Positions 34,163-48,500 of a DNA stretch of 64,000 nt are shown piece by piece; the first letter of the stretch is position 1, and each line of letters opens with the position of its first letter. The DNA is from Hordeum vulgare subsp. vulgare. Its lineage: Eukaryota > Streptophyta > Magnoliopsida > Poales > Poaceae. The stretch is from assembly GCF_904849725.1 (NCBI RefSeq), contig NC_058518.1, positions 210,502,741 to 210,566,740 of the forward strand, read 5' to 3'. A program made the translations under genes and the position numbers. The notes below the pieces were generated by a model. The model saw only the letters and a program-made list of their open reading frames with translations, ran no database searches and was not told where the DNA came from.

Positions 34163-37100
34163 TGTCACACCCTATTTTCACTTTGCCTTATGTTGTAACC
34201 TTGTAAAATTTTTGGATTTGATTAAAACTTTTTAAGCAAGTGCTATGAGTGCCATGATTGTCATTGATTGTATGTATGATTGAGTGTTTGGATTAAAAAT
34301 GATTTTATAACATAATATTTTCATAAAAATCATTTTCTCATTTTGTTACTTCAAAACCTTGCTTTGGGTTTGCACTACAAGTCCGTGATTTCAAGGGGGT
34401 GCCTTCACCCAAAGATTGAATTCTGATTTTAACATTATTATAACTTTCCAAAATCATAAATTTTCTATTTTATTAGCATGTCCTTTTCTAAGGCCAGAAA
34501 TGATATTTCTCGGTGGAAAATTAGTTTTCTACCTTAGAAAAATCTGAGAAAATTTGAAAATACTCACACGACATATATTTTCCATACTAAAGATTTTTAA
34601 CCCCTGTTTAAGTTCAACATATTTGAGAAAACCGTTGAAAACCTATTATGTCTAATTTGTCCTTTTGAAATATTTTCAAAGGAAATATTCTCAATAAATT
34701 CGCAGAAACTTCTAGCATGTTTCCCAAGCTATATTTGGTGAGCATACCAAGTTTCACCTCATTCCAAGGTGGTTTAGTTCATCAAATAATGCTGAAACCC
34801 TCCCTGGCCAGATTCAAGTTGGAGCAACTCTACATTGCAAAGTTTGCCCAAATGACCTAAAACTTTGCAGGAGTATTCACTACCCCAAATAAGGAGTCTA
34901 TGCAAAGAACTGGATTTGTGGGGATTAAATTGCTCACCTTTCCTTTTAAGAAGGCGTAACTGTCCATTTGGGGGTGCTTTCAAGTTTACATTTCCAAACT
35001 TGTCCAATGGAGCTCAAATTTGGTAGAGCATCCTAATATTGCCTAAAACCCAATCCTGTTAACTTTCAACCTCATTGGAAAGGTTTAGCTACCCAAACAC
35101 AAATCAAATACCTTCAGTCAGATTGGTCAAACAACATCTAGCACTAACTACACCCAATCCCTTCACTCCAAACTCCCAGCATAGGTTGCCAGCACCACTT
35201 CTCAACTGCAGACGAGTGGCCCCTCTTTAGTTCGATGTGTGTAAGCCAAAATCACCAATTTAGTTTCTGGTTCAAAGCTGACAGCATCTCTTAAAGCACC
35301 ATCCTTTGACCAGCCTTGCTCTTCTCGGTTCCTAGTAACCGAGGGGCATCTAAGCCACCCCTGGACACACCAGACAGTGCCAAAGCATGCCACATCGTGC
35401 TAGCATGCCCTGGCATGCCAAAACAATGCTCTGGACGCGCTACAGGGCGCATCCGAGGTAAGGGAGGCTAACCCCAGCCGGTTCTCACCTCCCCTCGATG
35501 TCACACCACGTCCCCGACAACCACCCGACTCGGGGCAGCCTCTGGGCCCCCTTCTCCCCCTCTCTACTGACTCAGGCGATGCGTGCCCGCCGACCCAATT
35601 CGATCTGTAGGCGCGGCCCTGCAGCACACGAGCACAGAGGCCCTGCTCCTCCCATTGAGTCTCTGGAGTCTCAAACCACGTCCACAAAGTCGTGGTTATC
35701 AGCCCCGAGCTCTCTCTCCCTCTCCTGCAGCCGTGGTGAAACCACCAACACTCCCCCGCTCGGTGCACCGTTGCTGGCATATAAATAGGCCCACCCCCTT
35801 CACTCCAGCACCTCACACCTCTCCACCAGTCCGTTAATCGAGCCCCTAGCCACTCCACTTGAGCAAGGAGAGCCCCGGTGCTCGAGATCGACGAAGGTGC
35901 CGCTGCTTTGGAGTTCCGTCGATCTCAGGCTACAGGTTAGCTCTCGCGCTCCTCTCACCTCCTCCATGACCGTATTCAGCTCCGGAAGCTTCTCCACCTC
36001 TCCTCCGAGCTTTTCCCTGCCCATAGCACCTATCTCCACCACCATCTGAAATGTCTCCGCCACGGTCACGTCATCGCGGGTGACTCAGGTCCTCCCCGCT
36101 GGTCCTTCAACCCCCACTAGGTAGGTGGTGATGTCGTGGTGCCATTTCTGCATTCACTTGGCGACGAGGGCACCGGAGCCGCCGGCGGCGTGCCTCCCCA
36201 CCCCTCTATTAAAAGGTGGAAGATGACCCCGACAGGAAGGCCCCACCTGTCGGCGATCTGTATCACCCTCACTCTCCCCTCTCTAACAATGACCGCAGGG
36301 GACCGCATGTGAGGTTAAAACTTGATGATGAGCGCACGCCTTGGCTAGCAGTTGGCCAGTTGGGCCGGCCCAGCTGCTGGCGGAGCCAGGCCAGGGGTGA
36401 AGACCTTTCCTATTTTCTTTTAAACTAGGTTTTTAAGTAATTTTCATTGGATTAAATATTTAGTTCAATTCAAAAAAATCCACCATAATTTCTCTAAAAA
36501 TATGTAGAATTTATTAGTTCTGTTGTGTGAATTTTTGCAAAGACTTTTATGCACAACTTTAATTAAAAAGCTTAGTTAGGTATTTTTAGCTTCTGTTAAT
36601 GAAGCTTTAAAAATACATTTTTACCTCAAAAACAGAAACCAACAATTTTAAAATTACAGATATAATTTTCCAGAATAGGGTAATTTTTTTAATATGATTT
36701 TGTGCTGTGTTTTGAGTGTGCTTCTTCTTATTATTGTTACAACGATAGATCACGCGTTTGACAAAGGACTTGGACCCCAAGACCTTGAAGACCCCGGATA
36801 TGTAGTTGATCAATTCATGCAGCCCTTTGACCATGTGTCATAAAATGTTTTATGCATGACATGTTGATTATTTTATTCATATGCATATAGTGAAGTTAAT
36901 CGGTACACACCGGCATGGTGTTTCCGATAGCTCCTTCGGAGCAGTTGCATTAAGCATGACCCTACCATCTATGAGAGTCAAGCTGATAAAAGTTGACAAG
37001 TGGTAATAGTGCTACGCATAGGATGAGCATATGCATCATGATGGTAACACATGGTTGAAATCAAAGGTTTTTCGAAAGCCCTGTTGGGTGCGACTAATGC

Positions 37101-38344
37101 CCAAGGGTGATGATGTTGAGCTGGATGGCCACTTCAGAAAGAAGGGGTGTACCGGAAAGGTTTTGTGTGGGTGGTTTGAAAATGGGATTAGATTCATGAT
37201 GGTTTGACCGTCCCAACCTTACATGTGCGACCAGGATACCCATTTATGGGACGCGGCTTTGTTGATTACTTTGGTCGATGCTAGCAAAGAGCTCGCATTA
37301 CTAGTGGCGGGAGTGATATGTGGTCACTCTCGTGACAGGGTCATACCAGGTAGGTTGACTAAGCCGTTTTTACGTGTTCTGGGCACATTGTTGGTCCCCG
37401 CATGGATGATACGGTCTAGAGTTGGTGCTTGTAAGACATACATCATGTCAGCTGGGTACCAATCGAGTCGACTCTTTGTCTAGTGTCGTCAAGGGAACGG
37501 CAACAATCAGGTACTTACCTTGGGTATGTTATATACCGCGAGTCGTGGATGAGAAGGAAGATTCTCGGATCTCGTGCGTACACAAAACAACCTTTGCAGA
37601 GTGTAAAACTATTCTAATAGCCGTGTCCATGCTCAAGGACAGTTGGGTAATCCTTCTTAAACTACGTCGAGTCGTTTCCGCGTAAACCAAGTGTGTGTGT
37701 GTGTGTGTAATAAGGTGATACCTGAGTAAGATGATATGACAAGTCTGGAGACTTGGCATATAAAGTGAACTAGTGATGTTCAGCCCTCCTCGGATATGAT
37801 GATATCTGTTACTCGTCATCATGATTACCATCTAGCTTATGATGCATATTCATACAAGAAATTGACCATGCACATGTTTCAATTAAAACTTGCTTTCCCA
37901 AAAGGATGCATATTACTTTATTATAGTACAAACTGCATCATCCATATCATGGGTTGTTTGCGAGTACATTCAATGTACTCATTGGCTTGCCACTGGTTAT
38001 TTTAATGGCCAGACATGGAGGAACCAGAGTATGGAGAAGAATTCTTCATCGAAGACGGACACGTGAACTAGGACGCTTCCCAGTCAGAATGACTGTTGGT
38101 TAAGGTTGATGGCATGGGTTCCCATTTACTACCAAGTATTCCGCTAGTAGTTGTGTTGGTGTGTTTGGCCTTCTTGGCCCTATCTATGTAAGACTTGAAC
38201 ATGATGGTCCTTTATTGTATCAGACGTTAATTTCGGATGTAAGACTCTTGTTATTCAGTATCTGTGTGTTTAGTGAGCATTGATCTCTGGGACCACTGTA
38301 CACATTCATTCGACGATCTGGACTCGTAAGTCGGGGTCCCCATA
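34163..38344 (+). repeat. 4.18-kb Gypsy 3' LTR, mirror copy
   Basis: It begins TGTCACACCC at 34163, preceded by the polypurine tract GTAAGGGGGATAGGTC (34147-34162), and ends GGTCCCCATA (mutated CACA). A (GT) microsatellite at 37690-37708 is longer than the left (CA)7. A TATA-like CATATAAATAGG lies at about 35778-35789. Confidence 0.87.
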
Positions 38345-40580
38345 GATTTTTGGCAGATTATAAAACAAGATTTTTATCACTTATGTTCAGAATTTATGAG
38401 GGAACTCTGGTTATTGAGAGTCTCAAATATGACCACATCATGTTGATTCCTAGGATCAAATCCCCGGAGAATGTCAATGAGTACCATCCCATCACATTAC
38501 TTAGTTCTTGCCTCAAAATTGTGACTAATCTTCTTGCTAATCGAGCACACAAAGTCATCCACGGTCTAGTTCATCATAACCAATACGGATTTATGAAGGG
38601 CTCATCAATACATAACTACCTTGCATGGGCTTTTGAATTCAGTCATCAATGCCAAGTCTCTAAGAACATGTCATTTTTCTTTAACTCGACTTCACGAACG
38701 AATTTGACACCATAGATCATTCTACTATGATATAAGTGATCAAGAAAATGGGTTTCTACAAACGATGGCTTTAATGGATCCAATGCCTACTCTCCTCTAG
38801 AAAACCTTCAATTTTGCTTAACGGATTTCCAAGCTGCCAATTCCCATGTAAATGTGGTGTACGCCAAGAAGACCCCCTACCCCCTTGATCTTTGTTCTTG
38901 CCGCAGAACTTCCCCAAGCTACGATCAATGATGCTCTATGCAAACAATGCTTAACCCATCTAATCAATGAGAATAGTAGTGTAGACTTTTCGGTGACACA
39001 ATATGTTGATGACATGCTTATAATCCTGTCTGCATGTCCAACACAAGCAAAGTTGCAGAAATTCGTACTCACTAACTATGCAACATCAATTGGGCGTTGA
39101 CTTAATTTTGAGAAATCTACAATCGTGCCTATTAACACACCAACAAACCTTTGTGAGAGAATCGTGTCAATCTTTGGGTGTAGTGTGGCTTCCATGCCAT
39201 CTACATACCTGGGGCTGCCGCTTTGTACCAAAAAACCATTGGTTCAAGACCTTACTCCGGTAGTGTGTCGAACAAAATGCAAAATTATAGTGACAATGCT
39301 ACTAATGTCACATGCTGGTAAACTGGCCCTTGTCAACTCAATCATCACGTCGTGGGCCCTCTTCTCCATGGGCACAATTCAACTCCATCCTAAGATAGTG
39401 GAACAACTTGAAAATATCATACGTCAATCCCTATGGAGAAAAAATAATGATAGTGGTGTGAAAAGTAATTCTTTGGCTGCATGGGACATAATGTGCCTCT
39501 TGAAGATGCATAGAAAGCTAGGCATGCTTGACATTCAAGTCCATGATGATGCAATGTTGCTCAAATTCCTTCATAAATTTTATAATCGACATGACATTCC
39601 GTGGATGAAACTGATTTGTGACACATACTATAGCAAATCAAGCCCTCATGCTTCAGATCCATGTAGATCATTCTAGTGGAGAGATGTGAGGCAACTAAAC
39701 CCCACCTACAGGGGAATTACCTCAGCTTAGGTGAGAAGCGGAGACACGGCTCTTTGTTGGAAGGATTACTCAAACCAAGAAATATTTTCCGAAACCTTCC
39801 CACAAGCATACTCCTACACAACAAGATAAGATACTTCAGTCAATGACTTCCTCCATATTGAAAATACAAATGTGGTATTACAATTACCTCTCTCTGTCCT
39901 AGTCCATGAGGAAGTAGAACAGATGCAGGTTGAAACCCTAGACACATACATCTCTAGATAAAATCATGATATATGGACCTATATTTGAGGGAAGACTCAA
40001 TTCAAGACCAAAGAATATTATGCATACTATTTCAGGGAGGTGCAAGTCCATCCGCGTATAAGTGGCTTTGCAAGTCAACCTGGATACCCAAGATTAAGGT
40101 CTTCGGCTGATTCCCGCTCTCTAACAGCCTCAAAACTCACAACATGCTAAAAAGAAGACATTACAACATTGGAAATAACTTTGACAATTTACTATGTGAC
40201 ACAAATGTTGAAGAAACAGTAGAGCACCTATTGGTTCATTACACATTCGGAAACTTATTGACTGGACACAGCATTCTAATACACTCAAGCTCATTGAAGT
40301 AGCCAAAGGGAAACACAAAAGCCACGGGCCATGGACATCATTCTTGAGGCTAAATGGGGTCTCTCGAAAGAATGAAACAATAACTTATTTATGGGGGTCT
40401 CCCCTTCAGTTGCATCCTGCAAAACAAGATTTAAAACTCACTTTGGGAACTGAAATTTTAGGGCCTGTAATAAAAACAACAACATATTACTGCCATTGTA
40501 AACACCAATTAATGATACAACTACCTATAGGACCTCAATAGATTTCCCTTTCCCTTTTGTGCTTAACTTTCTTTTCCATT
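38345..40580 (+). pseudogene. LINE RT, mirror copy
   Basis: Positions 38350-38715 hold the NEYHPITLLSSCLK segment. Positions 38852-39100 hold the catalytic box, here QYVDDMLIILSA (YVDD in place of the left copy's YADD). Positions 39125-39676 hold STYLGLPLCTKK to the end of the connection region in one frame. Near 40140-40320 EETVEHLLVHYTFG marks the zinc-finger tail. The 5' side is cut by the Gypsy LTR edge. Confidence 0.83.
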
Positions 40581-40599
40581 TAAATGTTGTATATTGTTA

Positions 40600-43361
40600 G
40601 TGGTTTTGATACAAATGCAGTACAACTTTTCCTACTATTTAAAAGGTCAAAGTAAGATACCACAACCTTACAATGGTATCATGGGTCGTTCGACGGTAGC
40701 AAAATTCATCGCAGCTTCCCAATATGCCTACGATACTCTGAAGATGCCAGGGCTGATGAGCGTCATCACCATCCATACCAACAGCAAAAGCGTTAGCCTC
40801 TACGCCAACAAGCTCTACTAGGAGGCAGTCACAACATCTGCCGATAGGGCACTGCTCCTGTCGACCAAGATTTCGGGGAGAAGAAGATCAAGACTACCAA
40901 CAATACCTCTCGCAAGGACTCCGGGAAGTGCACAATGGATAGCGGCACGCCCGCCAAGGACATAGCTAAGAGCTCTCTCGCAAGGAGAAATAAGATCAAA
41001 GTGGCAAGCCCAATACGGAGCAAGTGGATGCACGTGAGGATGACAAGGATGGCACTTTTACCATAGGTGACACCCTCAACAATAAATAGGAAAGTGAGCT
41101 CATCTCCTTCTTGCGGGGGAATGTCAATGTGTTTTCTTGGAAACCATCTGACATCCTCGGTGTTCCGAGAGAGATGGTGGAGCACCACCTTTCTGTCTGG
41201 CCTCATGCACATGCCATCAAGCATAAGGTCAAGAAGGAAGATCTAGACTGGGAAGAGTTGATTGTCGAAGAGATCAAGAAACTAGAAGCGACAGACTTAA
41301 TCAGGGAGTGATCCGCCGAACTTGGTTGGCGAGCCCAGTGGTAGTTAGGAAGGCAAACGGAAAGTGGAGGCTATGTATCGAATTTACTGATATAAATAAA
41401 CCTTGTCCAAAAGATCCCTTTCTTTTGACGTGCATTGATCAAATAGTGGACTCCACCGTCGGCTGCAGTGTACTCTCCTTCCTTGATGCTTACTGTCATT
41501 ATCTTGAGGCCTTCATGATGAGGGAAGAGAAAGAGAAAACCACATTTATTACTCCGTGTGGAACATACTTCTTTAAGCATATGCCTTTCAGACTAAGAAG
41601 TGTTATCTTAACATTTGCAAGAGCTAACAAATTGGTTTTTAGCCCGATATGCACAAAAATGTGGAAGCATATATAGCTGATATAATGGTCAAGACAAAAC
41701 ACAAGGCCAAATTGATTCAAAGACCTACAAGAGACTTTGGCAACTTGCGCAAGATCAATTTGAAGCTCAATCCTGTGAAGTGCGTGTTTGGAATTCCATC
41801 CAGCAAGCTCCTCGGGTTCTTAGTGTCCTAGCACAGTATTGAAGCCAATCCTGCTGAGAACGAAGCAACTAAGCAGTTGGAGGTACTGAAGGGCGTCAAT
41901 GATGTGCACCGCTTGGCAGGTTGTATTTCCGCCCTCGGTATGTTCATTTCTAAGTGTGTAGAATGCACACCATCGTTTTTCAAGATTTTGAAAGAGGAAG
42001 GTCCAATGAAATGGACTCCGGAAGAAGAGACAATGCTCCAAGATGTGAAAAACTACCTATCTTCGATGCTAGTACTACTTGCGCCTATGCCCCAAGAGCC
42101 TTTGATGCTATATTTTTTAGCAACCAATCAAGTGGTTAGTGCTGCACTTGTGGCGGAGAGAGAAGCTAAGGAAAAAGAGGTAGAAACTCCAAAGATGACA
42201 GCTGGCACGCAAGATTTATCTCTGGAAATCCTAGGTGCCGCAAATACAAATACACCACAAGACGAAAATCAACAAGTTGTGCAGAAGAAGAAGATGGTGC
42301 ACCGCCGAGTATATTTTGTCAGCTCTCTTCTGCAGGGGGCTAGGTTACGCTATTCTGGCATGCAAAATTTGCTTTTCGGCCTCCTCATTGCCTCCCGGAA
42401 GTTGCGCCATTAATTTCAAGAACACCAGATCACCCTCGTCACTCACTTTCCATACAACACATCTTGTGGAATCCAGAAGCCACCAATAGGATTGTTGATT
42501 TGGCGTTGGAGCTGGCCAGCTTTGATAAAAGTTTTGAAAGCACAACAACTACCCAAAGGACAACCTTGGCGAAATTCATTACCGAATGGACACCTATGCA
42601 AGACGAGAAATTACAAAAACATACCTCCCTGATAAGGAAACAACTTAAGAGTGGATTATGTACTTTACGAATCCTTTTCACTGCAAGGCACCGATGGCCG
42701 GCATGCTGCTTGTCGCACGCACCGGAGAGTTCCTCAAGTAGATGACCCAAATGCACTTTCCCAGGGAGCTATCAACAAATAAAACTGCTGAATACGAAAG
42801 ACCGCTTATCGGCCTACGAATTATGGTTTATCTTGGCATCAAGAATCTAATTTTTCGAGGAGGTTCATAGCTTGTTGTACGTGAAGTAAACAGGGATTAT
42901 AAGAGCCTTTTGATGGAAGCTTATGTCGATAAAGTAAAAAAGTTGGAAGAGAACTTTGACGGTCTCCAAACGGAGCATGTTCCTCATTCTGAAAACAACA
43001 TTCCTAATGACTTGTCAAAACATTTTGTTTAGAAGCTGCATGTGTAACCTGTGACTTTTGTTGTCCAACAGACTCAGCCATCTATCACACCATCAGGCAA
43101 TTCAAGAAGAGAAAATTAATTCTTGTGACTAATTTCTGGCGCAGCTACCAACCATTCCCAACAAAGTTGCCGAAAAAAGACATTGCTTGCGGGTGAGCAG
43201 CAAACTCCGACAGGATATCAAGTACTTGACATTGAAGCCAACGCTCCCACGGCGAAAGATATGCGTTTAATCCTTGTCATTGAGCCACAAGCTCCAGCGT
43301 GGACACAACATATAATCCAATATCTTTAGACAACAGAACTTATAGAAGGGCAAGAAGAAGC
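40600..43361 (+). pseudogene. Tat-lineage Gypsy polyprotein, mirror copy up to the CACTA insertion
   Basis: Protease tail at about 40670-40820 (YNGIMGRSTVAKFIAASQYA). RT start at 41111-41311 (VPREMVEHHL). RT core at 41308-41676 (WLASPVVVRKANGKWRLCIE, FITPCGTYFFKHMPF). Degraded YxDD as YIADIMVKTK near 41660-41700. RNase H at 41877-42413 (KWTPEEETMLQDVKNYL, LIASRKLRH). Linker at 42870-43360. It ends AAGAAGAAGC directly at the CACTA terminus. The integrase is missing because of the right-arm deletion. Confidence 0.85.
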
Positions 43362-45289
43362 CACTACAAGAAATATGTCAACTAGTGAACTTCTCGAAGT
43401 GACCCTGGCTGAAATGGTCATAAATCTACGACCATTTGAGACAAATTGGTCGTAAGCTGTTTGAGAGGCTCCATCCCCAAAGCATAACGACCAATTTGAT
43501 CAAAAAAGGTCATAATTTCCTTATGAGAAATGGTTGTAAAGCAGATAGCCCTGGTTCGTTGCCTAATTTCTAGCTAATTATGACCAATATAGATGGTCAT
43601 AGCTATGACTAGGCGCCAGATCATCAGTTTTGCCTATGTGTTATGTCTATGTGTCAATCTTTTCCCTAGTTTGTGAAGCAACCTACTATTCTATCATTCC
43701 CTAAATTCTCCAAAAATTCTCATAAATCCTTTGGATGATATATTACTCAAATATGTCAAAGCCCTTCCTTCCCTAGTTCGAAAATAATTTAGAAATATTC
43801 ATTTTCCTATTCTGTTTTGAATAGCACTTTGTGAAGGAGGTGCTATTTGTATTTTCTTGATTGCCCTCAAACATTTTGGGCACTCTTGCCTATCCAAATC
43901 ATTGCCTCATGAAAAACTTCAGCTCCATTTGCCTAGTAAATATTTCTCAGCATATTTCCGAAGTTTGTGTTTAGCTAGAAGCTTTGTAAAGGTATTACTA
44001 GGTAGGGATATCCTAATGAGTTGAATTTTTCTCACGTCTTCTATATGCCCAAACCATAACTCTCCACAAAATTTGAGCCACATCTAACAATCCATGTGAG
44101 CTCATCTTTGTTTCTGGTAATATTTTCAGTTTCTGAAGCAAGTACATTTTATATTACTTTATAGTTGATGAAAATTTATCACGACATGAAACTAAACATA
44201 GAACCTCCCTCCACCAAATTTTAGCTCAATTAATTTGGACAATTTCCCTCAATATTTTTCCCAATCTTCTATTAAGTGGAGAGCATTGTGAAGGAAGTAT
44301 AATTTTTTATTTATCCAAGTTTTATGAAATTTTTACACTGCCTTAATGTGCCCAAATTATCATCCTCCTCCAAATTGCAGCTCAATCCAATCATCTATGT
44401 GAGCCCAGTTTCAATTAGCATTTTGTGCCGAAATTGGCACATTTCAAATCAAGTGCTATCTATACCCCTCCTATTGCCCTCAAACTATTTGGGACATATT
44501 CCATATCCAAATCTTTGTCACATACAAAATTCAGCTCTATTTTCCTAGTAAATATTCCTCAGGGAATTTCCAAAGTTTCTATCCACAGAGAAACTTTGTG
44601 AAGGAAGTACTAGCTAGGTTTATTCAAATGATCTGAGATTTTTCCAAATCTTCCACATGCTCAAATCATCAGTCTCCACCAAATTTTAGCTAATTTCATT
44701 TTTCCAATTCCTGTCAATAATTTCCCAAATTTTTTGTCCATGGAAGAGAATTGTGAAGTAAGTGTCACTTTGGCATGTCCAAATGGTATAACATATTAAA
44801 GTGCTTTCCTATGCCCAATCGAACATCATCCACCAAATTTCAGCTTAATCCATTCATTCATTTGAGCCCAGCTTCAACATCCGTAGTTCCTCCCAGTGTG
44901 GCACTTTGCAAAGGAAATGCCACCTAGGATCATCAATTTGAGCTAAAGTTTTTCCAAGAAACTCTCCTTAGTGGATGATCATCCTCAGCCAAAATTTAGG
45001 CCCATTGTCCATGTGCATTTCCCCCACCGCTAATCAAAAACTTGGCTGCTAATTCATATTTGAGCTTAGTTCAGTCTCCTTGTAAGATTCTTTTATTGTA
45101 TTCTTATTACTAACACCTACCGAGGGAGTGTCCAACCCACCAGACATGCCTAGTCCACCCAGAACTTGTGGGAACTCCACGGTCAGGCGGTGAGCACGCG
45201 GGCTGGCATGCTAGTTTACGCGCTCTGGAGTTGGGGCCATCGCCCATCATCCAAACCTCGACGTCTCTCCACCACACAATGTATTTATG

Positions 45290-47440
45290 ATTAAATAGAT
45301 ACTAATGCACCTAGAAATGATTTTTGAAAAAAATAAAGAGCAAGCTATAAGGCAGATATTGTTCAAACTTGACCCACTTCTACCTTAATCAGCGGAAAAT
45401 TGTCTTTTTGATGAGAGGTTGATAAAAAAATTTAACACCCAACCATTTGGTCAATTGTACATTAAATATGGCCTAGTATTTTAGAAAATTGATTTGCTAC
45501 AATTTTGCAACATATATATGGTATGTCCTTCACAAAAAAACTCTTTTTGGGCACTCGAAAAATGGAAAATGAATTTTTCGTCCAAAGAAAATTAAGACTT
45601 CCTTATTTAACATTGTTTGCCATTACATTATTCACCCTTGTGCATAATATTATATCATTTCAAAAAACTATTCCATGAATGCTGCCATAAGATTGATCAT
45701 TTCGCGTGAAAGCCATGAATCTTCACACATGATAGGTCATTTTGAGAAGACTTTTTTTAATTATTGTCGTATTACAAGTTTATTATATTACCTAGTAACT
45801 TGGTCACATATATTGACACAATGCGAAGGTTTTCCAATAAATTATTTTAAACTTTTCATGCCCATTTCAAAATGCGGTCAAAACGACGGGTATGACCGTT
45901 CCTAGCTAGTGGTTGAATCTTGGAAAAGTTCTGGTGTTTCTATGATGAAATAGGTACTTGTGTACATAAAAATGATTTTTGGAAAAAATAAAGAACAAAC
46001 TATAAGGCAGCTACAGTTCAAATTTGACCAGCTTCCAACTAAATCGACAAAAAATTGTCTTCTTAAGAAGAGTTGGAAAAAAGCTTTTGACACCAAACCA
46101 TTTGTTCAATTGTACATTGAATATGGCCTAATATTTTAGAAAAAATGCTTGGTCCAATTTTTTTAAAAAATATATGGTATGTCCTGCACAAAAAACATAT
46201 TTTGGGCACTCAAAAAATGGAAAATGAATTTTTCATCAAAAGAAAATGAAACTTCCTTAGTCAACATTGTTTGCCATTACAATATTTACCCTTGTGCATA
46301 ATATTAGATTATTACAACAAACAATACCATGAATGTCGCCATAAGATTGATCATTTGGCTTGAAAGCCACGAGTCTTCACACATGATAACTCATTTCTGG
46401 GAACACTTTTTTTAAATAATTTCCATATTACAAGTATATTATTTTTCCTGGTAACTTTGTCACATATAATGACACAATGCGAAGGTTTTGCAATTATTTT
46501 TTATTTTTCATGGCCATTTCAGAATGCACTCAAAATGGCAGGTATCACCGTTCCTAGCTAGTGGTTGAACCTTGGAAAACATTTTGTGTTTCTCTGATTA
46601 AATAGATACTTTTGTACGTCAAAATGGTTTTTGGAAAAAATAGAAATCAAACTATAAGGCAACTGCGGTTCAAATTTGACCCGCTTCCAACTGAATCGAC
46701 GAATTTTTTTCTTTTTCACAGGAGGTGGATAGAAGATTTTGACACACAACCATTTGGTCAAGTGTATATTGAATATGGCATAGTATTTTAGAAAAATGAT
46801 TTGGTCCAATTTTGCAACAAATATATGGTAGGTCCTTCTCAAAAAACTCATTTTGGGCACTCGAAACATGGAAAGTGAATTTGTCGACCAAAGAAAATGA
46901 AAACATCCTTAGGCAACAATGTTTTCCATTGTAAGATGAAAATGGAAAAGGATTTTTTGTCCAAAGAAGATGAAGATTGGTCATTTGACTTGAAAGCCAT
47001 GAATCTTCACACATGATAGCTCATTTGTGAGAACACTTTTTTAAAATAATTGTCGTATTACAAGTTTATTATTTTTCTTCTTAACTTGGTCACATATAAT
47101 GACACAGTGCGAAGGTTTTCCATTTTTTGATTTTGTTCATGAGCATTTCAAAATGCGGTCAAAACAATGGGCATGACCGGTCCTAACTAGTGGTTGAATC
47201 TTGGAAAACTTTTAGTGTTTCTCTCATTAAATAGATACTTATGTACCTAGAAATGAGATTTGAGAAAAATAAAAAGAAATCTATGAGGCAGCTATAGTTC
47301 AAATTTGACTCGCTTTCAATTGAATCGGAGGAAATTTGTCTTTGGAACGAGAGGTGGATGGAAAGATTTTGACAACAATTTGTTTGGTTAATTGGACATA
47401 AAATGGCACCACACCATTTTTAGAAATCATTAGACCATAT
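45290..47440. repeat. Tandem repeat of about 600-655 bp, mirror copy
   Basis: Copies of the CCAACCATTTGGTCAA-type block lie at about 45440, 46095, 46745 and 47385. This mirrors 11041-13145 without change in copy number. Confidence 0.78.
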
Positions 47441-47914
47441 GAAACATGTCACCGTGTACCATCGACGCCGAGGGTGATGCACCACAGCTCACTCCGAAGG
47501 AGACCCGACCGGAAGCGCACTCCGTAAGCAGTTCGACGGATGCTTTTGAGGACCTGAAACCCCACATGCCAGGGAGGAACCCCGTAGGAGCGCGGCGCGA
47601 CTATGGGCTGCCCTATGTCGACCTGATCGCCACTTGGGCCTTGTGGATCGGCCTTCGAGATGAAATTGTACGGTGATGACACAAACTTCAACGATGTTCA
47701 TGTGAACACTGCAAAACTTTTTCATGTAGAGCACTTCTTCAATTGGATCAATAATAATAATAATGTTACCTTCCGTGCAAAAATTAGGTGTCAACAAGAA
47801 CCTTCACAAAACAACCATCTTTGTCACTCAAAATAGAAATTATTTTTCTTGTGAAAAAAGTTATTTTCAATAAATTAAGACCGATTGAGATGGTCATAAC
47901 GTCTTCATAGTATT

Positions 47915-48500
47915 TATTGCATTTTGATTGGTTCATGGGGATCTCAGACGGATCATGCATCAAAGACCGTCGGATGATCCCGGATCCAACGACAGCCCAC
48001 ACCTCTCAAGCCAAGAACCTAGCTTTGTCCTCCTCACATTTTCCATCCACCCCCTGCCTCCTTTCTTCCTCTCTTCTCCTTCCTCCCTTCGTCCCATGGT
48101 CTGTCCTCCCATCGCCTCCCCTCATGGAGCTCACCACTCCGCACATGGCCTCCCCCGTGCACTCCTCCTCCCGTACACTCCCCTCCCCTCCCATCCCATC
48201 CCTTCCCATCAGCAGAAAGGAGAGAACAACACAAGGGAGGGAGATCCACCACAACCCAGCCAGAGCTTTCTCACCTCGCCGGCAGGTCCCTATGTCGTCC
48301 CCCGCCCCCTCCTCCCCCAGCCCCGACCATATTCCCTTCCGCCTCACCCGCCTGCTACGCCTACTCCACCGCTGTCTCCAACTCCATGGCATACGGCGAC
48401 AACATCATCAACCCGCTGCTCGCCGACTTTGACTTCCAGCCCTTCGACCGCATCGAGCCTGTGCACGTCCGCCCGGGATCCACGCGCTCCTTGCCCACCC
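47915..48500 (+). pseudogene. Captured oligopeptidase A-like exon fragment, mirror copy
   Basis: The better preserved copy. Positions 48386-48478 read MAYGDNIINPLLADFDF, then QPFDRIEPVHVRPG, close to the N-terminal motif of plant oligopeptidase A-like M3 peptidases. The frame is lost after HVRPG by the same one-base gap as on the left. Upstream, 47915-48385, is C-rich 5'-UTR or transit-peptide-like sequence. Overlapping Pro/Ser-rich frames on both strands are shadows. A GT at 48502 may be a captured splice donor. Confidence 0.62.
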